A stretch of 48,392 nucleotides of DNA from Fomitopsis serialis (lineage: Eukaryota > Basidiomycota > Agaricomycetes > Polyporales > Fomitopsidaceae), in the NCBI RefSeq assembly GCF_022376445.1, contig NW_025955260.1:1-48392 (forward strand), in the 5' to 3' direction. Made by a program: the position numbers and the translations under genes. Of the stretch, positions 34,343 through 46,227 are shown in pieces (position 1 is the stretch's first letter; each line of letters opens with the position of its first letter). Under the pieces are notes generated by a model, which had not been told where the DNA came from, made no database searches, and worked only from the letters and a program-made list of their open reading frames with translations.

Positions 34343-36155
34343 ATGTCGGATGAACTTGAAGTCGGACGGAATATCCATTTCAGGCCCGCTGTGTATGCGA
34401 GGTAGAATCTCCTATTTACTTCGATCGTCGCCGTGTCGTTGAATGCACCAACCTAGATGTAGCGACGGAACTCCAATTCTACCACAAGAAACCATCGAAG
34501 CCATTGCTGAATCCCTACGGGACGAACCTGTGCAGCTCGCCAGATGCTGCCTCGTCTGCTGTGCTTGGTACTATGCTGCAAAGCGCCACATCGCCCCGTT
34601 TCTGGGAGTTCGTACCACGAGGGCCCTGGGAGACATTGTGCGCATTCTCATGTCCAAGCGTAATGGTCGATATGGACGCCACGTTCAAGACCTCAGGATA
34701 TCGGAGAATCCCGAGGAGCCATATGCACAAACACTTCCTTTGCGTCTTCCTGGATGTCTTCTCTCGGCGACGGTACGCCTGACATTCGTCCGGCTAGACT
34801 GGAGGACAAGGCCGCCACACACGAGCTTCTACACCTACCTAACGTCCTACACATCCGTTACTCATCTGTATCTCTCCCGATGTCAATTCCGTCACGCTGG
34901 GGTGCTCCGAACTCTCGCTGGCGCCTTGCCTTGCCTCGAACAGCTTTCTCTCTCGTCAGTCACGGTCCAGTCAGCACCGCCGACCTTGCATAACACGGGA
35001 CAGAACTTCCTGTCATGCTCTGCAAAGCAGAAGCTCCGTATGATACAGTTGCAAGGATCGGTCAAAAGCGACTACCCCTCAGGTGTCGAGTATCTTCACC
35101 AAAGTGTACTTGACGTGCTGATCCTCAACGCAAATGTGGAGACGCTTTTGCTGGACACAACCCAATTCCTCTCATTCTGGGGACTCTTGCAGTTCATCTA
35201 CGCCTTCCCCGTCCTTCAACACATAAATTGTTTCTACCAGCCAAGCTGGGAGCTATCGGATCTATCGTCTGGCGGAGCCGGATCGAAGACCCTGGCGAGA
35301 TACGTGAAAGAACTCACCGTTGTCTCTCTTTCGCTTGTGTCTTCGGCCTTTGTTACGGAGTTTTTCAAGCTGTTTGCGAACCGGTGTCACAAGCTACAGG
35401 TGCTTACAATCACTCTCATGGACCTGCCCTCCCGGACTTTGCAAACGGCCATCAGCGAGGTGCTGCGACAGTCTGGGGCAATGCTCCGAGAGTTTAGATG
35501 TGAGTACGAAAGTCAAAGGTCTTCCATACCACTGCAAGTAAGCACGCTATATGTGTACTGGCTATATACTAACACGCCGGTGCAGTGTACCTTGGACACT
35601 GCCCCTTCGCTCTCATACAACACTGGGTTAGAACATCTCAGCGTGACCTTCGTTGCTGGCTCGTTACTGAGCACGTCGTCGGTTTACAATACACTCCTAA
35701 CGTTGTTCTCCCAAATCAGGGCCCCGTGTCTGAAGTACCTATACATCCACGTCTACTTGCAAGACCCTGACGCCGGCGCCATTGCCGACCTCACCCGAGA
35801 CATGGGTATGGCTGACTCAAACTCTGCGGCCGTTTTCCATGCTGCAATCTCTCGCGAGACCTTCGGCAACCTCCGCCCTCGAACCGTGACACTGTCGTTC
35901 AAACACCATGCCCGCTACTCACCGGCGGAGACCGAGCATTTCCACGCAACACCGCTTGACTTATCCATGTCCGAGGCCATCAAATGCTGGGCGGTTCCCC
36001 TCTTCATTCCATGGCTATCGCGCGGAGCTATGGTGCTTGGGCTTCCGGATGGATCGTCCGTCGTGGATCCACCGCACCATAGCGAGGTCCCCGAAGATGA
36101 TTTAGACAACCCCTCCGGTCCTGATGTTTCCTTTCTTGGGAAAGCAAATAGGTGA
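34343..36155 (+). CDS. F-box-like / leucine-rich protein (gene B)
   Basis: The most intact member of the A/B/C subfamily, a likely SCF adaptor. Exons are 34343-34401, 34457-35537 and 35586-36155 (introns 55 and 48 nt), giving 569 residues. The start at 34343 is preferred over the ATG at 34443 because it gives a first exon (MSDELEVGRNIHFRPAVYAR) that matches gene A in sequence, length and splice phase. The F-box region is LPQETIEAIAESLRDEP then CCLVCCAWYYAAKR. Leucine-rich repeats follow with CQFRHAGVLRTLAGALP and LLLDTTQFLSFWGLLQF. The C-terminal block is WAVPLFIPWLSRGAMVLGLPD. The second intron is 48 nt with branch site ACTAAC. It contains no stop, so its retention would add 16 residues in frame. 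The F-box departs from A and C (EAIAESLR for ELIADFIW), which might weaken Skp1 binding. Confidence 0.82.
35538..35585 (+). other. Intron 2 of gene B, retainable in frame
   Basis: GTAAGC ... TACTAACACGCCGGTGCAG, 48 nt. It lies exactly where gene A has a 52-nt intron that contains a stop. It reads through in frame and so could be kept as a coding insert (VSTLYVYWLYTNTPVQ). Confidence 0.75.
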
Positions 36156-39100
36156 CTGTCGACCAAAGGTGATGCGAGCCTGTTCTAAGTAGTCAATGGC
36201 ATGCTGATTGTATTTACGTCAGCCGCGCCAGAATTCCTCGACAGCGTAGAATCGAACACGGGCACATCTCGGCGACAGAGGTATATAAAAGCCTCACCCG
36301 GCGTAGTCGCGTCATTGTCGTAGCTCGACTATGAATATCTGATGGTGGGCCCTGTACACGCTTATCGTTAGCACTTATCGGTTGGTCTTGCTTGCGTTTG
36401 CGATTTCTTTGGCTTTCCGTAGGTAATTCGCGCTCGCGTCAATGTCCGTTCTTTGCTAGACCGTACGCGTGATGACCCCTTACGTCCCCCAATTCATTAG
36501 CTTCGCTCTACTGTAGGTCATTTGACAAACGGGTGTATGTACAGTATTTGATCATTTCGAGTTCAGGTCGTCTGTCGTTCCATTCAGTAAATCTCTTGCT
36601 GCTCGTCACAACGTACCCCGATCGTCCCCGGCATCATCTGTACTTTGATTACCCGTACCAAGCACGCACTGTCCTATATCATAAAACTACACGCAACTGC
36701 ACATGTCCTCGGGCAAATCCAACGGAACATGCCCCCGAGGCACAGTTACGTGAGCACTACTCCCTCGTACTCGTTATTGGCTTCCTGCCACGGCTTCGGT
36801 TCGCGTATTCAAAACTGGCCTTCGCTATCCTGCCGCGACGTATGGCCTCGTAGTCACCGACGCTGGGGCGCGTTTCCGCTGCCTTCAAGCTGAATGCGGA
36901 ACGCGCCAACACGGAGGGATGGGAATCAAGGACAATGCCATTTCGTGCTGATCTGACCATTACACGCATTAGCATCACATTCGCTGACAGGATACAACCC
37001 ACCTCCCCGCGGGAAGCCCTGACCTCAAACGATCGCAGGTTCGGATACGGAGAACCCGAACGTGATCAGTAAACGAACATCGCATCATGAGACTAACATG
37101 AGGAGGAGGAGCGTGAAACGCTGCAGCAAGACGTCCCGAGAACAGTACTCAGGAACGAGTAGGTCAGTCACCAGCACTAGAGAGCGCGCGTAGTGCTCAC
37201 GTCGTCGATCCGTCCGCACGGGCTCCCCTACCCTCTAGAGCCAGTAGGTTTCGAAGCAGCGATACATGTGTCGTCCGCGAGACCGAGTCGATGACCTGGA
37301 TATCACTTGTGAGTGTACCATAGATGCTCGCCACGTCCGTTGCGTACCATGTGATCTCTTGCGCTCTCGTATCTTCGGCTGGCCCATCTTGATAGGTCGT
37401 CGTCGGTGGCTGAGGTGTCCAAGTTCAAGTCGGGCCGGTGGGTTCTCCAGCGCGATACGTCAACGTGGTGTACGGCGCAGCCAGCATGTCCTGCGAACCG
37501 TTCTGGTAAGTACAACATGTCACGGAGACGGCCCGCTGACGAGCACGTTCGACTCTCCTCGGACAACAAGCCCACGTCACAGTTCGACGACGAGCCTGCT
37601 GTCAAGACGGAGTGGTGAGGGCCCCGCCAGCGCACAAACCGTCGCCTGTGGTATGTCGTCCACGTATTTAGCATTCACCCGACTAACGAGTTCATCGCGT
37701 ACTTACCCGCAAATCCGTTTTTCCAGGCGACGTCCTTAGAGATGCGCCGGTTTGCGCCGCGTCCAAACAGGTGAGTTCTTCTCAGCCGCAGGGACACAGT
37801 CGCTGACGACCTTTCCCCCCATCTGTTCCCTGCTGCCCCAGTTGTCGCTCCGTTGATGCATTGAACAGACGTTGACTTGTAGTAAGCGCGTATCCGCCCA
37901 CCTCGATATGGCTTCACGGCGGGTACTGACGATCTTTCGTGACCTGTCCCGTCGCTGCGACTGACGGTCTTGTTCCTCAAGCGGTGACACTGCGTGTACG
38001 ACCGCCATCGTACCCTCGTATGACACCCTGCGGCTTGCACCCCATGAAGGGGATGTCCCGAGCTGGCCGCTACGGCCCTCTGTCTACTGATTCGGGAGTT
38101 GATTGCCTGGTTTATGCGGCACGTCGCGTCCTATAGTCTCGCTCAAGATCCTCCACGCGGCTTCACGTGCGGGGTTTGTGTCGAACCTATCGCGTCCTAT
38201 GCCTTCCGGACTTGATTACGTCGGGCGGATAGTCCCGCGCAGTAGAAGGAAGGTCCCGGACGACGATGGTGGGCTGACCGACGTCGTGAACGCCCCAACA
38301 TCTTCTCGCGCCGGACAGCTGTGCGCGGGAAGCGCGATGCTCGGATCGACGTGGCGGATACCCGAGTCAACATGCGACTCGGTTCAAGTGTCTCCAGCTC
38401 CGTATGACACCAGCCTGGCACGTAGGCAGACGCGACCGTCTGGCCCTAGCACAGCGTCTCCCTACACAGTTACCACTAGCGGTCAGCTCTGCGCAGGGAC
38501 GACAGACGTGTCCTTGTCGTGACACGCACGAACTGCCAGCCGGACGTGCAGACCGCCGGTGGGATGCTAGAGAGCGACGCGTACGACCGGAAAAGCGAAC
38601 GCGCACAGCTCCGCGCCGCATACACGTAGATCGTGGGTAGAGTAAGGGCGGGGATGTAGCATGCGGGGTGCAGGGTCCTCGCGTATCGATATGGTGTGAC
38701 GAACGGATTGCGTGCGGGGGTGGCCAATATCGGAGACCCGTGGGTGGTTGGGGGATCGGGGATAGCTGGAGACAGTCGAAGGGGTGCAGACTTACCTGGA
38801 AGACGGTGCGAGCCCGGTTTGGTACGTGGCAGACGCGAATCACGCCCAGATCGCCGGGAGTGGGACCCAGGGTGTGTTGTAGTCGGAGTCGCGCGCGACG
38901 GTAAGGGCGAGGCACCAGAATTTCCAGGGCACCAGCTGGAACGGGGCTTGTCGAGGAAGCCTGGGGCGTGCTGCTGTGTGGCGACCGAGTTTGTGCGCGG
39001 GTGGTGACATCGGGATGCCCGGGTGGGCAGCAACGAGGCCCGGGTCGCGTTCGCGAGTATGCGTGGGACACGCGTGGTGTGACGTGGTAGGCAGGGTCGG

Positions 39101-39347
39101 CGGTGCTCAGCCTGGCGTCGTTCTTCGACTGGACTCGGCGAACAGCGAGGCCAGCGCAGAGGTCGTCGACCGTGCGCAGGCAGAGCGAGGCGGCGAGGGC
39201 GGACAGGCGCAAGAGGTCAGCGGCAAGCAGAGGCGGGGCGTCGGCAGCGCGATTTACTCACAGCTGGGTCGCAGTGAGGTCGCAGATGCGCCATGGCGGA
39301 CTGCACAACGAGGACGTCGTCGAGCAGCGTACGCGCCTCGAAGCGCC
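36156..39347. other. Intergenic, no gene found
   Basis: About 3.2 kb. The part just after 36155 should hold the 3' UTR of gene B. The minus-strand frames at 38367-39212 and 38476-39033 are long but Arg/Pro/Ser-rich, lack splice structure and overlap plus-strand frames of similar length, so I treat them as composition artefacts of this GC-rich stretch. No RNA gene or repeat is evident. Confidence 0.35.
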
Positions 39348-39349
39348 TA

Positions 39350-39602
39350 CAGCAGATTCGGAAAACCTTGTCCGACGCGTCCCCGCGCGTGCGAAAATTC
39401 AAATAAATCAAGAAAATGACGAAAATGCGGAAAAGTCTAGGAATCGCGATACACGCCCCGTAGCCACTATAGAACACCGTGTATGCCTTGTTACAGGTTC
39501 GTGACGTATGCGGCATGTCTATCGAAGGCAAGTTGAGGGTGATTTTGAAGGTTGTGCGATGGTCGACGTGGCGGGCAATGTTGGGCGCTAACGCTCACTC
39601 CC
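39350..39602 (+). repeat. Left terminal inverted repeat
   Basis: About 253 bp. It pairs with 40253-40505, differing for example at the GCCCCG/GCACCG and GTGACG/GTGGCG positions. A weaker match continues inward for about 60 bases. Confidence 0.88.
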
Positions 39603-40252
39603 GGGGCATTCACTCAGAATCACTGCAGAACACCGCTGTGGGTACTCAATATGACCCGGAATGTATGCGTGATGACTTAGAGACATGGTTTCTAGATAGA
39701 TATAACCTGAGAGGAAGAAATTTGTGCATTTAAAGGGGAACCAGGTCAAAGACTTGCCTCCCCGAAGTGCTCGCATTGCCAGTGCCAACCTGAGATGGCC
39801 TACTCAGATTATATCTTCAAGTCTTGTTCTCAAAGCTCTCAATAAGTTGTCGGAGAGTTTGTGTTATTTCGCCGGGAGTCCCGAGGCCGCAACTTCGCAT
39901 TTCCGGCTGGCCATGAAGCTTGAACGCTATGAAGTCTTACAAGACAGGAATTAGTCACTGGCACTGAAGACAGGGCTGAATAAGGTCTCGGCTTCCTCGA
40001 ATATCGCTCTGATATTCATACTGTCCCCATGTCGATGTCGGGCCCAACTTCAACTTGAAGTTGAAAATCGCCAGGCACTGTACTGAGCGCTGAGCGTTGA
40101 GGCAGCCCTCCTGATTATCATTGTCCAACAAGCTACTACATCTGTTACATACAATGAGAAATACATTGATACAGCTGTACTCCGCGCGCTGTTCGGGCTA
40201 TATCGAGCACCCGACGACACCCACAACTGCATTTTGCAGTGGATGCTCCTCG

Positions 40253-40505
40253 AGGAGTGAGCGTTAGCGCCCAACATTGCCCGCCACGTCGACCATCGCA
40301 CAACCTTCAAAATCACCCTCAACTTGCCTTCGATAGACATGCCGCATACGCCACGAACCTGTAACAAGGCATACACGGTGTTCTATAGTGGCTACGGTGC
40401 GTGTATCGCGATTCCTAGACTTTTCCGCATTTTCGTCATTTTCTTGATTTATTTGAATTTTCGCACGCGCGGGGACGCGTCGGACAAGGTTTTCCGAATC
40501 TGCTG
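40253..40505 (-). repeat. Right terminal inverted repeat
   Basis: Reverse complement of the left repeat. The outer end is followed directly by TA. Confidence 0.88.
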
Positions 40506-40756
40506 TATCGAGACGCGACGCGTCCATGCCCGCAGGCGACCGCTGGGTCCAACGAGCCAGCTCCTGCCGTCTCCCGTTCGCTGCACTGAGGAGGTCGAGA
40601 CATCCAGCTGTCCGATCGCATACCTTGCCCATACTGCCTCGCTCTCCCTTAAATCTAGCGGCCTTGGGAGACGTCGTACACCGCTCTGTTCCACCCATTC
40701 ATCCTCCCACTGGCCCGGGCACGACGAGGACTCGCGAGTCGTTGGCAGGCGTGTTG

Positions 40757-41420
40757 GACCTCGACACGCAGAACGTCCATCCTAAGCCTCGCCATGGCAG
40801 GATTTGATTTCTTCATCCCGCTCAACATTGTGTATCGTCTTCTTTCACTCTTCTTACGCTGGTATGCTGACGGTCGCGTCTAGGACACCCGCGGGTAACC
40901 CGCAATCTACCACAATGCGGCATGCTCTTCCTCAACTTGCTCCTCTCGTTGCCGACCTCTTCTACTAAGACCGCACTCGCGTCCTCTGGTGTGGCTCCTT
41001 CTTCCGGCGGAACCAGCTTGCGATGGGTTACTGCTGCGTCATAGCTGAGTCGTCACATGGACTACCGGCTCTTCCCTCCAACATTTTATTAGGGCTTATG
41101 CGAATGCGTTCCGAATAGTCCTCAGCCATGTATTCAACATCTAGCTCGCCAGCCTCCATCCTCTGCGGGTTTTTCGGCCTCATCGTTGGCGCCGGGGTGC
41201 TCGCAGCATATGGGACCACGAGCGTCGACACGGGCTACGGGACCGGACACGGATTCCCGTGGCTCTGGGTGATCCTCATGACCGCGGTGACTCTATTCCG
41301 GGTGAACAACGAGCGAGCGAGCTCCGCGAATGAGTGGCCCTCGTCGAGCATGTCGATCTCGCTGGGGAAAGTACGATTTGCCCGTGCTGCCGGGGCGCGT
41401 CAATGACAAAGCCGCCTTTG
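40757..41420 (+). pseudogene. Degenerate partial copy of membrane-protein gene H
   Basis: Starting with the intron end GACCTCGACACGCAG and CTAAGCCTCGCCATGGCAG, this follows gene H from the third exon (32158) to the fourth (32718). The frame is broken by indels; for example, the equivalent of 32257-32420 near 40900-41020 is out of frame. The membrane segment LIVGAGVLAAY with TSVDTGYGTGHGFPWLW (about 41176-41276) is still readable. It continues past the point where gene H has its last donor, giving ILMTAVTLF. It has no start codon and no complete 5' half. The transposon sits about 250 bp upstream, so it may have separated or replaced the missing part. Confidence 0.75.
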
Positions 41421-42425
41421 ACGAGGGACCAGACGAGAATGAGCCCGGTGAGTACGCCGACGGTGGAGATCAATCCTGTGTGAAGCGAACCGCGGCCCTG
41501 CTCATGTTCCGGACGGTACGTGAATACGTCTCCCACTGGTGCTTACTATCTTATGCACGCTTGATGATTCTGAATGAATTACCTCAGATACCCTAATGCG
41601 TTATGCTGCGCACTTGACTTCCGAGACTGTTATCTCTCGCGCTCTCCAGCCGCCATCGCATGCTCCTGCACTCGGACGCCCCGTCGCATTCTGGGAGGAC
41701 ACCTGGGGTGGTGACTTGCCGATCGAGTTGTACAGATCAGTGTATATGCGTTTGATTGATCCATTCATTGTCACGGTCAAACCGCTGAGACCACCTCGCT
41801 GCTCTGAACAGCACGTTCGGCTCTCTACGGAAAAGGCAGAGCAGAAGACAGTGTATTGCTCCTTGTGCTTGAGTAGGTGCTGTATTTCGTACGTTCCGAC
41901 CTGTACAACGACTTATCTATCCGTGTAGCACTTGCACCGCCTCACCCCCCACTCAACGAAGTGGCACTCAGGGTCGGCCTAGGTCCCGAGACTACCATGC
42001 ACCATGACATCGCTGAGAGGCTCCGGCGCCTCTGCTCACTGTTTTGTCCAGAACCATGGCGGTAGGAGTGTTCCCAGTGCCGGCTTCCAGTGGTCTAACC
42101 TCGGATTACTCGCTGGTACTTTTCACATGCGTAACTATGTCCTTCGTATGTATTCTCCGTCTCAAAAGCCTCTCGCACTCACTATGCAGCTTACCTTCGC
42201 GCGCGCCACATCCCAGGCGTACTTTCCGACCTGTTGTACTTATGTTGAGGTCGTCACACCACAGTCCAATACCGCACGTCCTGCTCGTGTTCTTCGCAGC
42301 TTCCCTACTGTCTATTCTACCTGCCCGTGTACAATACCAATGTACTATGTTGGTTATGCTGTATTTATATCTATGTTGACACGGCCAACGACCTCAACAC
42401 TTCGTCCACAGCATGATCAAAGTCA
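41421..42425. other. Intergenic between the gene H copy and gene E
   Basis: No gene is supported. Several short frames are Ser/Pro/Leu-rich without structure. The part nearest 42425 should contain the 3' UTR of gene E. Confidence 0.3.
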
Positions 42426-44201
42426 CTACCACCACCAGTGACGGTAGTACATGTCGTCATCAGGATCGGGATCAAACGTGAGTTCCATAACTCCGCGGCT
42501 CAACCACGGCGCAAAGAGAGCGACCATGCGGGATTTGAACCTAGACCACACGACTCGGACGTGCTTGGCTCCAGAGTATGCTTCCTCCCACTCCAGCGCG
42601 AAATCGATATCAACGCTATTCTTTGGAAGCCCGTCATAGATGCCGCGAGACAGTATGGTGTGGACTGTGGTGAGAGAATTTGTCGCTTCTGCGGGGGACT
42701 CGGAGGCAGAGACCTCATTTGCGTCCTGGAGACCTTTGAATCGGTCAAGACACGTGCGGATGCGAAGTTGCCGCAGATGCGGGCTGGTGATGTCGGACAG
42801 CAAGGCCTCGAGAGTCCATTGTATAAACTGCGGTGACGAAGGACTCAGGTGCAGAGTGATGTATAATTCCTCCAGTGACGTGTTTGCAGAGAATCGTGGT
42901 ACAGCCTCCAAGTCAGTGAAGCCTACACTTACGTCGGTGAGCTATCATGATTCAGCTACAGTGAGCGCCGTGGAACATCACCTCCATATAAGATTTCTTG
43001 CGTCCACAAAATTTTTTTGAGTGCAGCTCCTGACAATTGCAGTATGTTGGTAGCATCCGCTACAGAAGGTTCTGTATGCTGTTGGTCCGCGATCCAAATC
43101 TCCAATTCACGCAGTTGGTGGTATGTTCGCGGGTTGACCAGTGTTAGCAACTGTAGTGCGCATCTCGAGGACACGTTGCTGAGCTGGAATGTTGACAAGG
43201 AGGATCGAAGTGGATGGTCTATGTGCACGCCGAGGGCTATGTCAGCTGGTGCGGGTTCGAGACCTGGGTACGTGTCCCAGTCATAATCCTTTAGGCCTAT
43301 TGACAAGCTAGACAGGTTGCGAAAGCGTTGTAGGTAGTCGTTGATCTCCGGAAGCGAGGTGAAGTGCCGTAGGTTCAAGCTGAGGTCATTGATAGCAGGG
43401 TATGCGGAGCAAAGATCCAGAAGATCCTGCAAGCGAGCATGTTCAGATGCGGCGCAGCTCTGGCTGTCTGGTTCGGCCGCCTTGCCACCGTCCAGAATAT
43501 GTATCCCACAGAGCTTGTGATGGGTCATCTTGACGGTGGGCGCAGCCAAGTCTATCGTGGATGGGGAAGGGTGCTGGAATGTTACTGCCTCAATGTACAC
43601 ACGTGAGAGACTGGGTAGTGCATTGATCATCCTGCGAAGATCGAGCGCGCTGCGAAAGCGGCAGTGCCGAAGAGACAGGGATCGCATGGAATCTTTGCAA
43701 TGCGAGAGACGGAGGAAGTGCTGAGGGTGGGGGTTGGTAGTCGCCCAATCCACACGATCGAGCGAGAGGTCTGATATTCGAGATAACAAACCTAGAGGAA
43801 TGTGCATCACCCAGGAGTGCGCGAACTGTCCATCGAGTTCAAGCGATTCGAGTTGAATCTTGAAAAACGGCAGGTATCTTGGCAGAACTAGGAGCCTTGC
43901 GTATCGCATGAATTCCTCCTTCTTTCGGATAAAGTCCTTGGGTAGCGTCGGAGGGAAGAGAGTATATGTAGCGCAATGCCAAGCGCGGCAAACGAGGCAA
44001 CACCTCGCAAGCGCCCGGGGATCATCCCAAATGAAGTCGACGATGTGCTCGATGAGTTCGTGTGGAAAGCGCGGACAGTTGCCCCTGTACGCACGGGGAG
44101 TTAGCATAATTGGCATGTGCCACATAGACTGGCGGTTGCGCCAGAGACAAGAGTACGCACCTCGAGTATGTGGGCGGCTTGTATGCAATGATCTCTCGCA
44201 T
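42426..44201 (-). CDS. F-box-like / leucine-rich protein (gene E)
   Basis: Full-length partner of gene D. Exons are complement 44201-44161, 44084-42982 and 42922-42426 (introns 76 and 59 nt), giving 546 residues. The first exon is MREIIAYKPPTYSR, phase 2. The F-box is FPHELIEHIVDFIWDD then CCLVCRAWHCA. Leucine-rich helices follow (HCRFRSALDLRRMINALP), with an extra middle block of about 110 residues absent from D that covers LLDLCSAYPAINDLSLNLRH. The C-terminal block is LFAPWLSRGVMELTFDPDPD, ending in a Tyr/Trp-rich tail. The start was chosen by alignment with the start exon of D; the long open frame that reads through intron 1 (to 44290) is rejected. A short C-terminus relative to A/B is normal for this subfamily. 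Confidence 0.82.
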
Positions 44202-44231
44202 TTCGTCTTCGTTATTCGCGGTATCGCCCGC

Positions 44232-44290
44232 CTAGCGAACGGCCATGTAAATGAATCATGCGACCTCACATCTTTTTGGGAAGGACTCAC
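44232..44290 (-). other. Probable 5' UTR intron of gene E
   Basis: Donor CTAG|GTGAGTCC and acceptor GCTAG are conserved with the intron upstream of gene D (18775-18833). The reading frame is closed before it (TAG), so it is untranslated. Confidence 0.5.
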
Positions 44291-46227
44291 CTAGCGCAAG
44301 CTCGAGTTCCGTGCAAAGAAATTACCGGCGGCAGACGTAGAGACAATCTACTGACATCACGCCAAGATCAGACGATGGCTTGCCCTGCCAGTGATAGCAT
44401 GCGACTGTGTCCTCACCTGAGCAAGGTATCACTGTTTGAACCGCGTTGGACGTGAGCGCTACAGAGACACCGCTTGGAGGGAGGAACAGTGGACTATGGA
44501 AGTCGCAAATCGGGGCGAAGAAATACCCTGGCTGAGCGTAGATAGTATCAGGATATGGGATACGGACGTGGCTCTCACTCACAAGGTATATAGCGGCCAT
44601 TATTTATGAATAAGGCCGAATGCAATGCAGTATGCAGGCCACACGGCCTCGAACAGGCCCCGCGTGAGATCTAGAAGTGTATTAGGTTCTGGGAGTCCTA
44701 CTTTAGTACTCAGATCGCCTCACCATTGAGTCCACACGGACTGCGTGCTCAGGACACGGCGATGTTGGTGTATTGAACCTAATTAGCACGCACATAGCGC
44801 ATGTACGGCGCACGGTCCATGCAAGGATCTGAGTGAATAGATCGTCCTATCTCCCAACTGACACTGGCACTGTATGCGCTCTGCCCTCTTCCGGCTGCAA
44901 GTCCGGGGATATGTAGAGGCACTCACCGGCGCGTACAACGAGCAGATCCATTTGAACCAAGCTCCTGTCTAATAAATAGTTAGCATAACAACCAAACCCC
45001 GAGACAAGTAAATCTGGGTCCGGTAGATCACCGGAATAGCACCGACTCCGACACGAATACGAACATGCAAGGCGAAGGCACTGCCCTGCGGTTCATGGGA
45101 AGAGATATCTGGGATGTTTCTTCGCATATATAAGCACATAATACCGTCTGTACCTGAGCAATGCTCCACGCCATGTATAGTGCACCGCGCGTCGGAAAGG
45201 TCGCACAGCCGCACCTTCGGATGTATGGAAGACGCGTTGCAAAGCGAAGAAACATTAAACCTTGCTGTAACAGTTGACTACGACGATACCTACAATTAAC
45301 GGCTGGCGCCCCAGCCAGAAGATCAGCAGGATGCTGTAAACGGCACCCCGTCCCTGCTTCGAGGAACAGGTATGTGTCAACCGCGTTCATATACAGGACC
45401 TGGATGGGAGCCCTTGGGAGCCTCGTTTGTTTCAGTCCTCTCCGGAGGTCGTGTCGCTCAAGTGACGCCTGCTTACCAGCTGCCTCGGTGCGACCGACGA
45501 TATCAGGCGGCGACTCGCATGATATTGCTACTGCGGGTGTGTCAGCAAGTACGCCAGCATATGGGCGTCGCGCATCTAAGCATCCTGCAGCGCGTTCAAG
45601 GCGTGGTTTGCACCGCGTGTCTGGCACATTCTGTGCTTCTTAGGGAACACGCGACTGAGTGCCAATAGCTATAACGCCGACCAGGGTCCATTCATAGAAG
45701 GATGTCAAGTGGCTGTATGTACATACTTACGGTCAGTACCTGTAGCATCCCACGTTCACGTCCGCCGTGACTTGGACCTCGGCATGGCCATTCTATTGTT
45801 ACATTGGCGTATGAGAGCATTTGAAACAGCCGCAGACGGGCCCAAGACGTGCCCGCCTCTTGCGTTGCTTGAGTTCGAAGGGCTGCGCGACCGTGGACCA
45901 GAAGCAAAATGCGCGCTTGTCAGACACGATGACTGTTCACTCGCGTCGCGGTCTGCACGTGATGGATGCGCCTTGCGGACGGTCGTCGCTTGGCGTTTGT
46001 CTTCGTACAACGACCTTCTTCGCCGTCCTCACTGTTCTTTCCTGCCTGCGCGCCGCAATAGCTTCCTGGGCCCACATATCGGCATCAATAGCAACGCTCG
46101 CCGAATCTAGTCTTTGGCTCACGACGAACCACGCATCCAACAACGGTCTCGCTGCATCTTCACTCTTCATCCGGGTCTCTGCTCCTCTTGTGTTCATTTT
46201 CATACTGCTGCTTTTGCTCTGCTCGAA
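44291..46227. other. Intergenic; upstream of gene E and of the ECM11-like gene
   Basis: The first 600 bases are the inverted match of the flank upstream of gene D. The rest has no supported gene. A CGCATATATAAG word at 45123-45134 resembles a TATA box but has no gene start at a sensible distance on the plus strand. Bases 46100-46227 would be the ECM11-like promoter. Confidence 0.35.

Larger units (their letters stand above)
39350..40505. mobile_element. DNA transposon with long terminal inverted repeats and TA target duplication (non-autonomous)
   Basis: The first 253 bases (39350-39602) are repeated inverted at 40253-40505 with about two mismatches. The ends read CAGCAGATTCGGAAAACC and its complement. 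Both ends abut TA (39348-39349 and 40506-40507), the target duplication of the Tc1/mariner/pogo superfamily. Subterminal A-rich words (AAAATTCAAATAAATCAAG) are typical of pogo-like elements. The central roughly 650 bases are AT-richer and encode no recognisable transposase; a 76-residue frame (39724-39954) and short minus-strand frames have no DDE signature. It is therefore likely a non-autonomous (MITE-like) element needing transposase in trans. Near-identity of the arms suggests recent insertion. Confidence 0.85.

Noticed and set aside
38367..39212. 281-residue minus-strand frame, and an overlapping 185-residue one
   Set aside because: Both are Arg/Ser/Pro-rich, overlap similar-length frames on the other strand, and show no motif or splice signals.
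42531..42550. tRNA B-box-like word (GGTTCAAATCCCGC on the minus strand)
   Set aside because: It lies inside coding exon 3 of F-box gene E, where the paralogue has equivalent codons. No A-box or cloverleaf fits around it.
42956..44290. 444-residue minus-strand frame taken as one exon from 44290
   Set aside because: Comparison with gene D shows that a 76-nt intron (44085-44160) and a 5' UTR intron lie inside it. The N-terminal 55 residues of that frame are intron translation.
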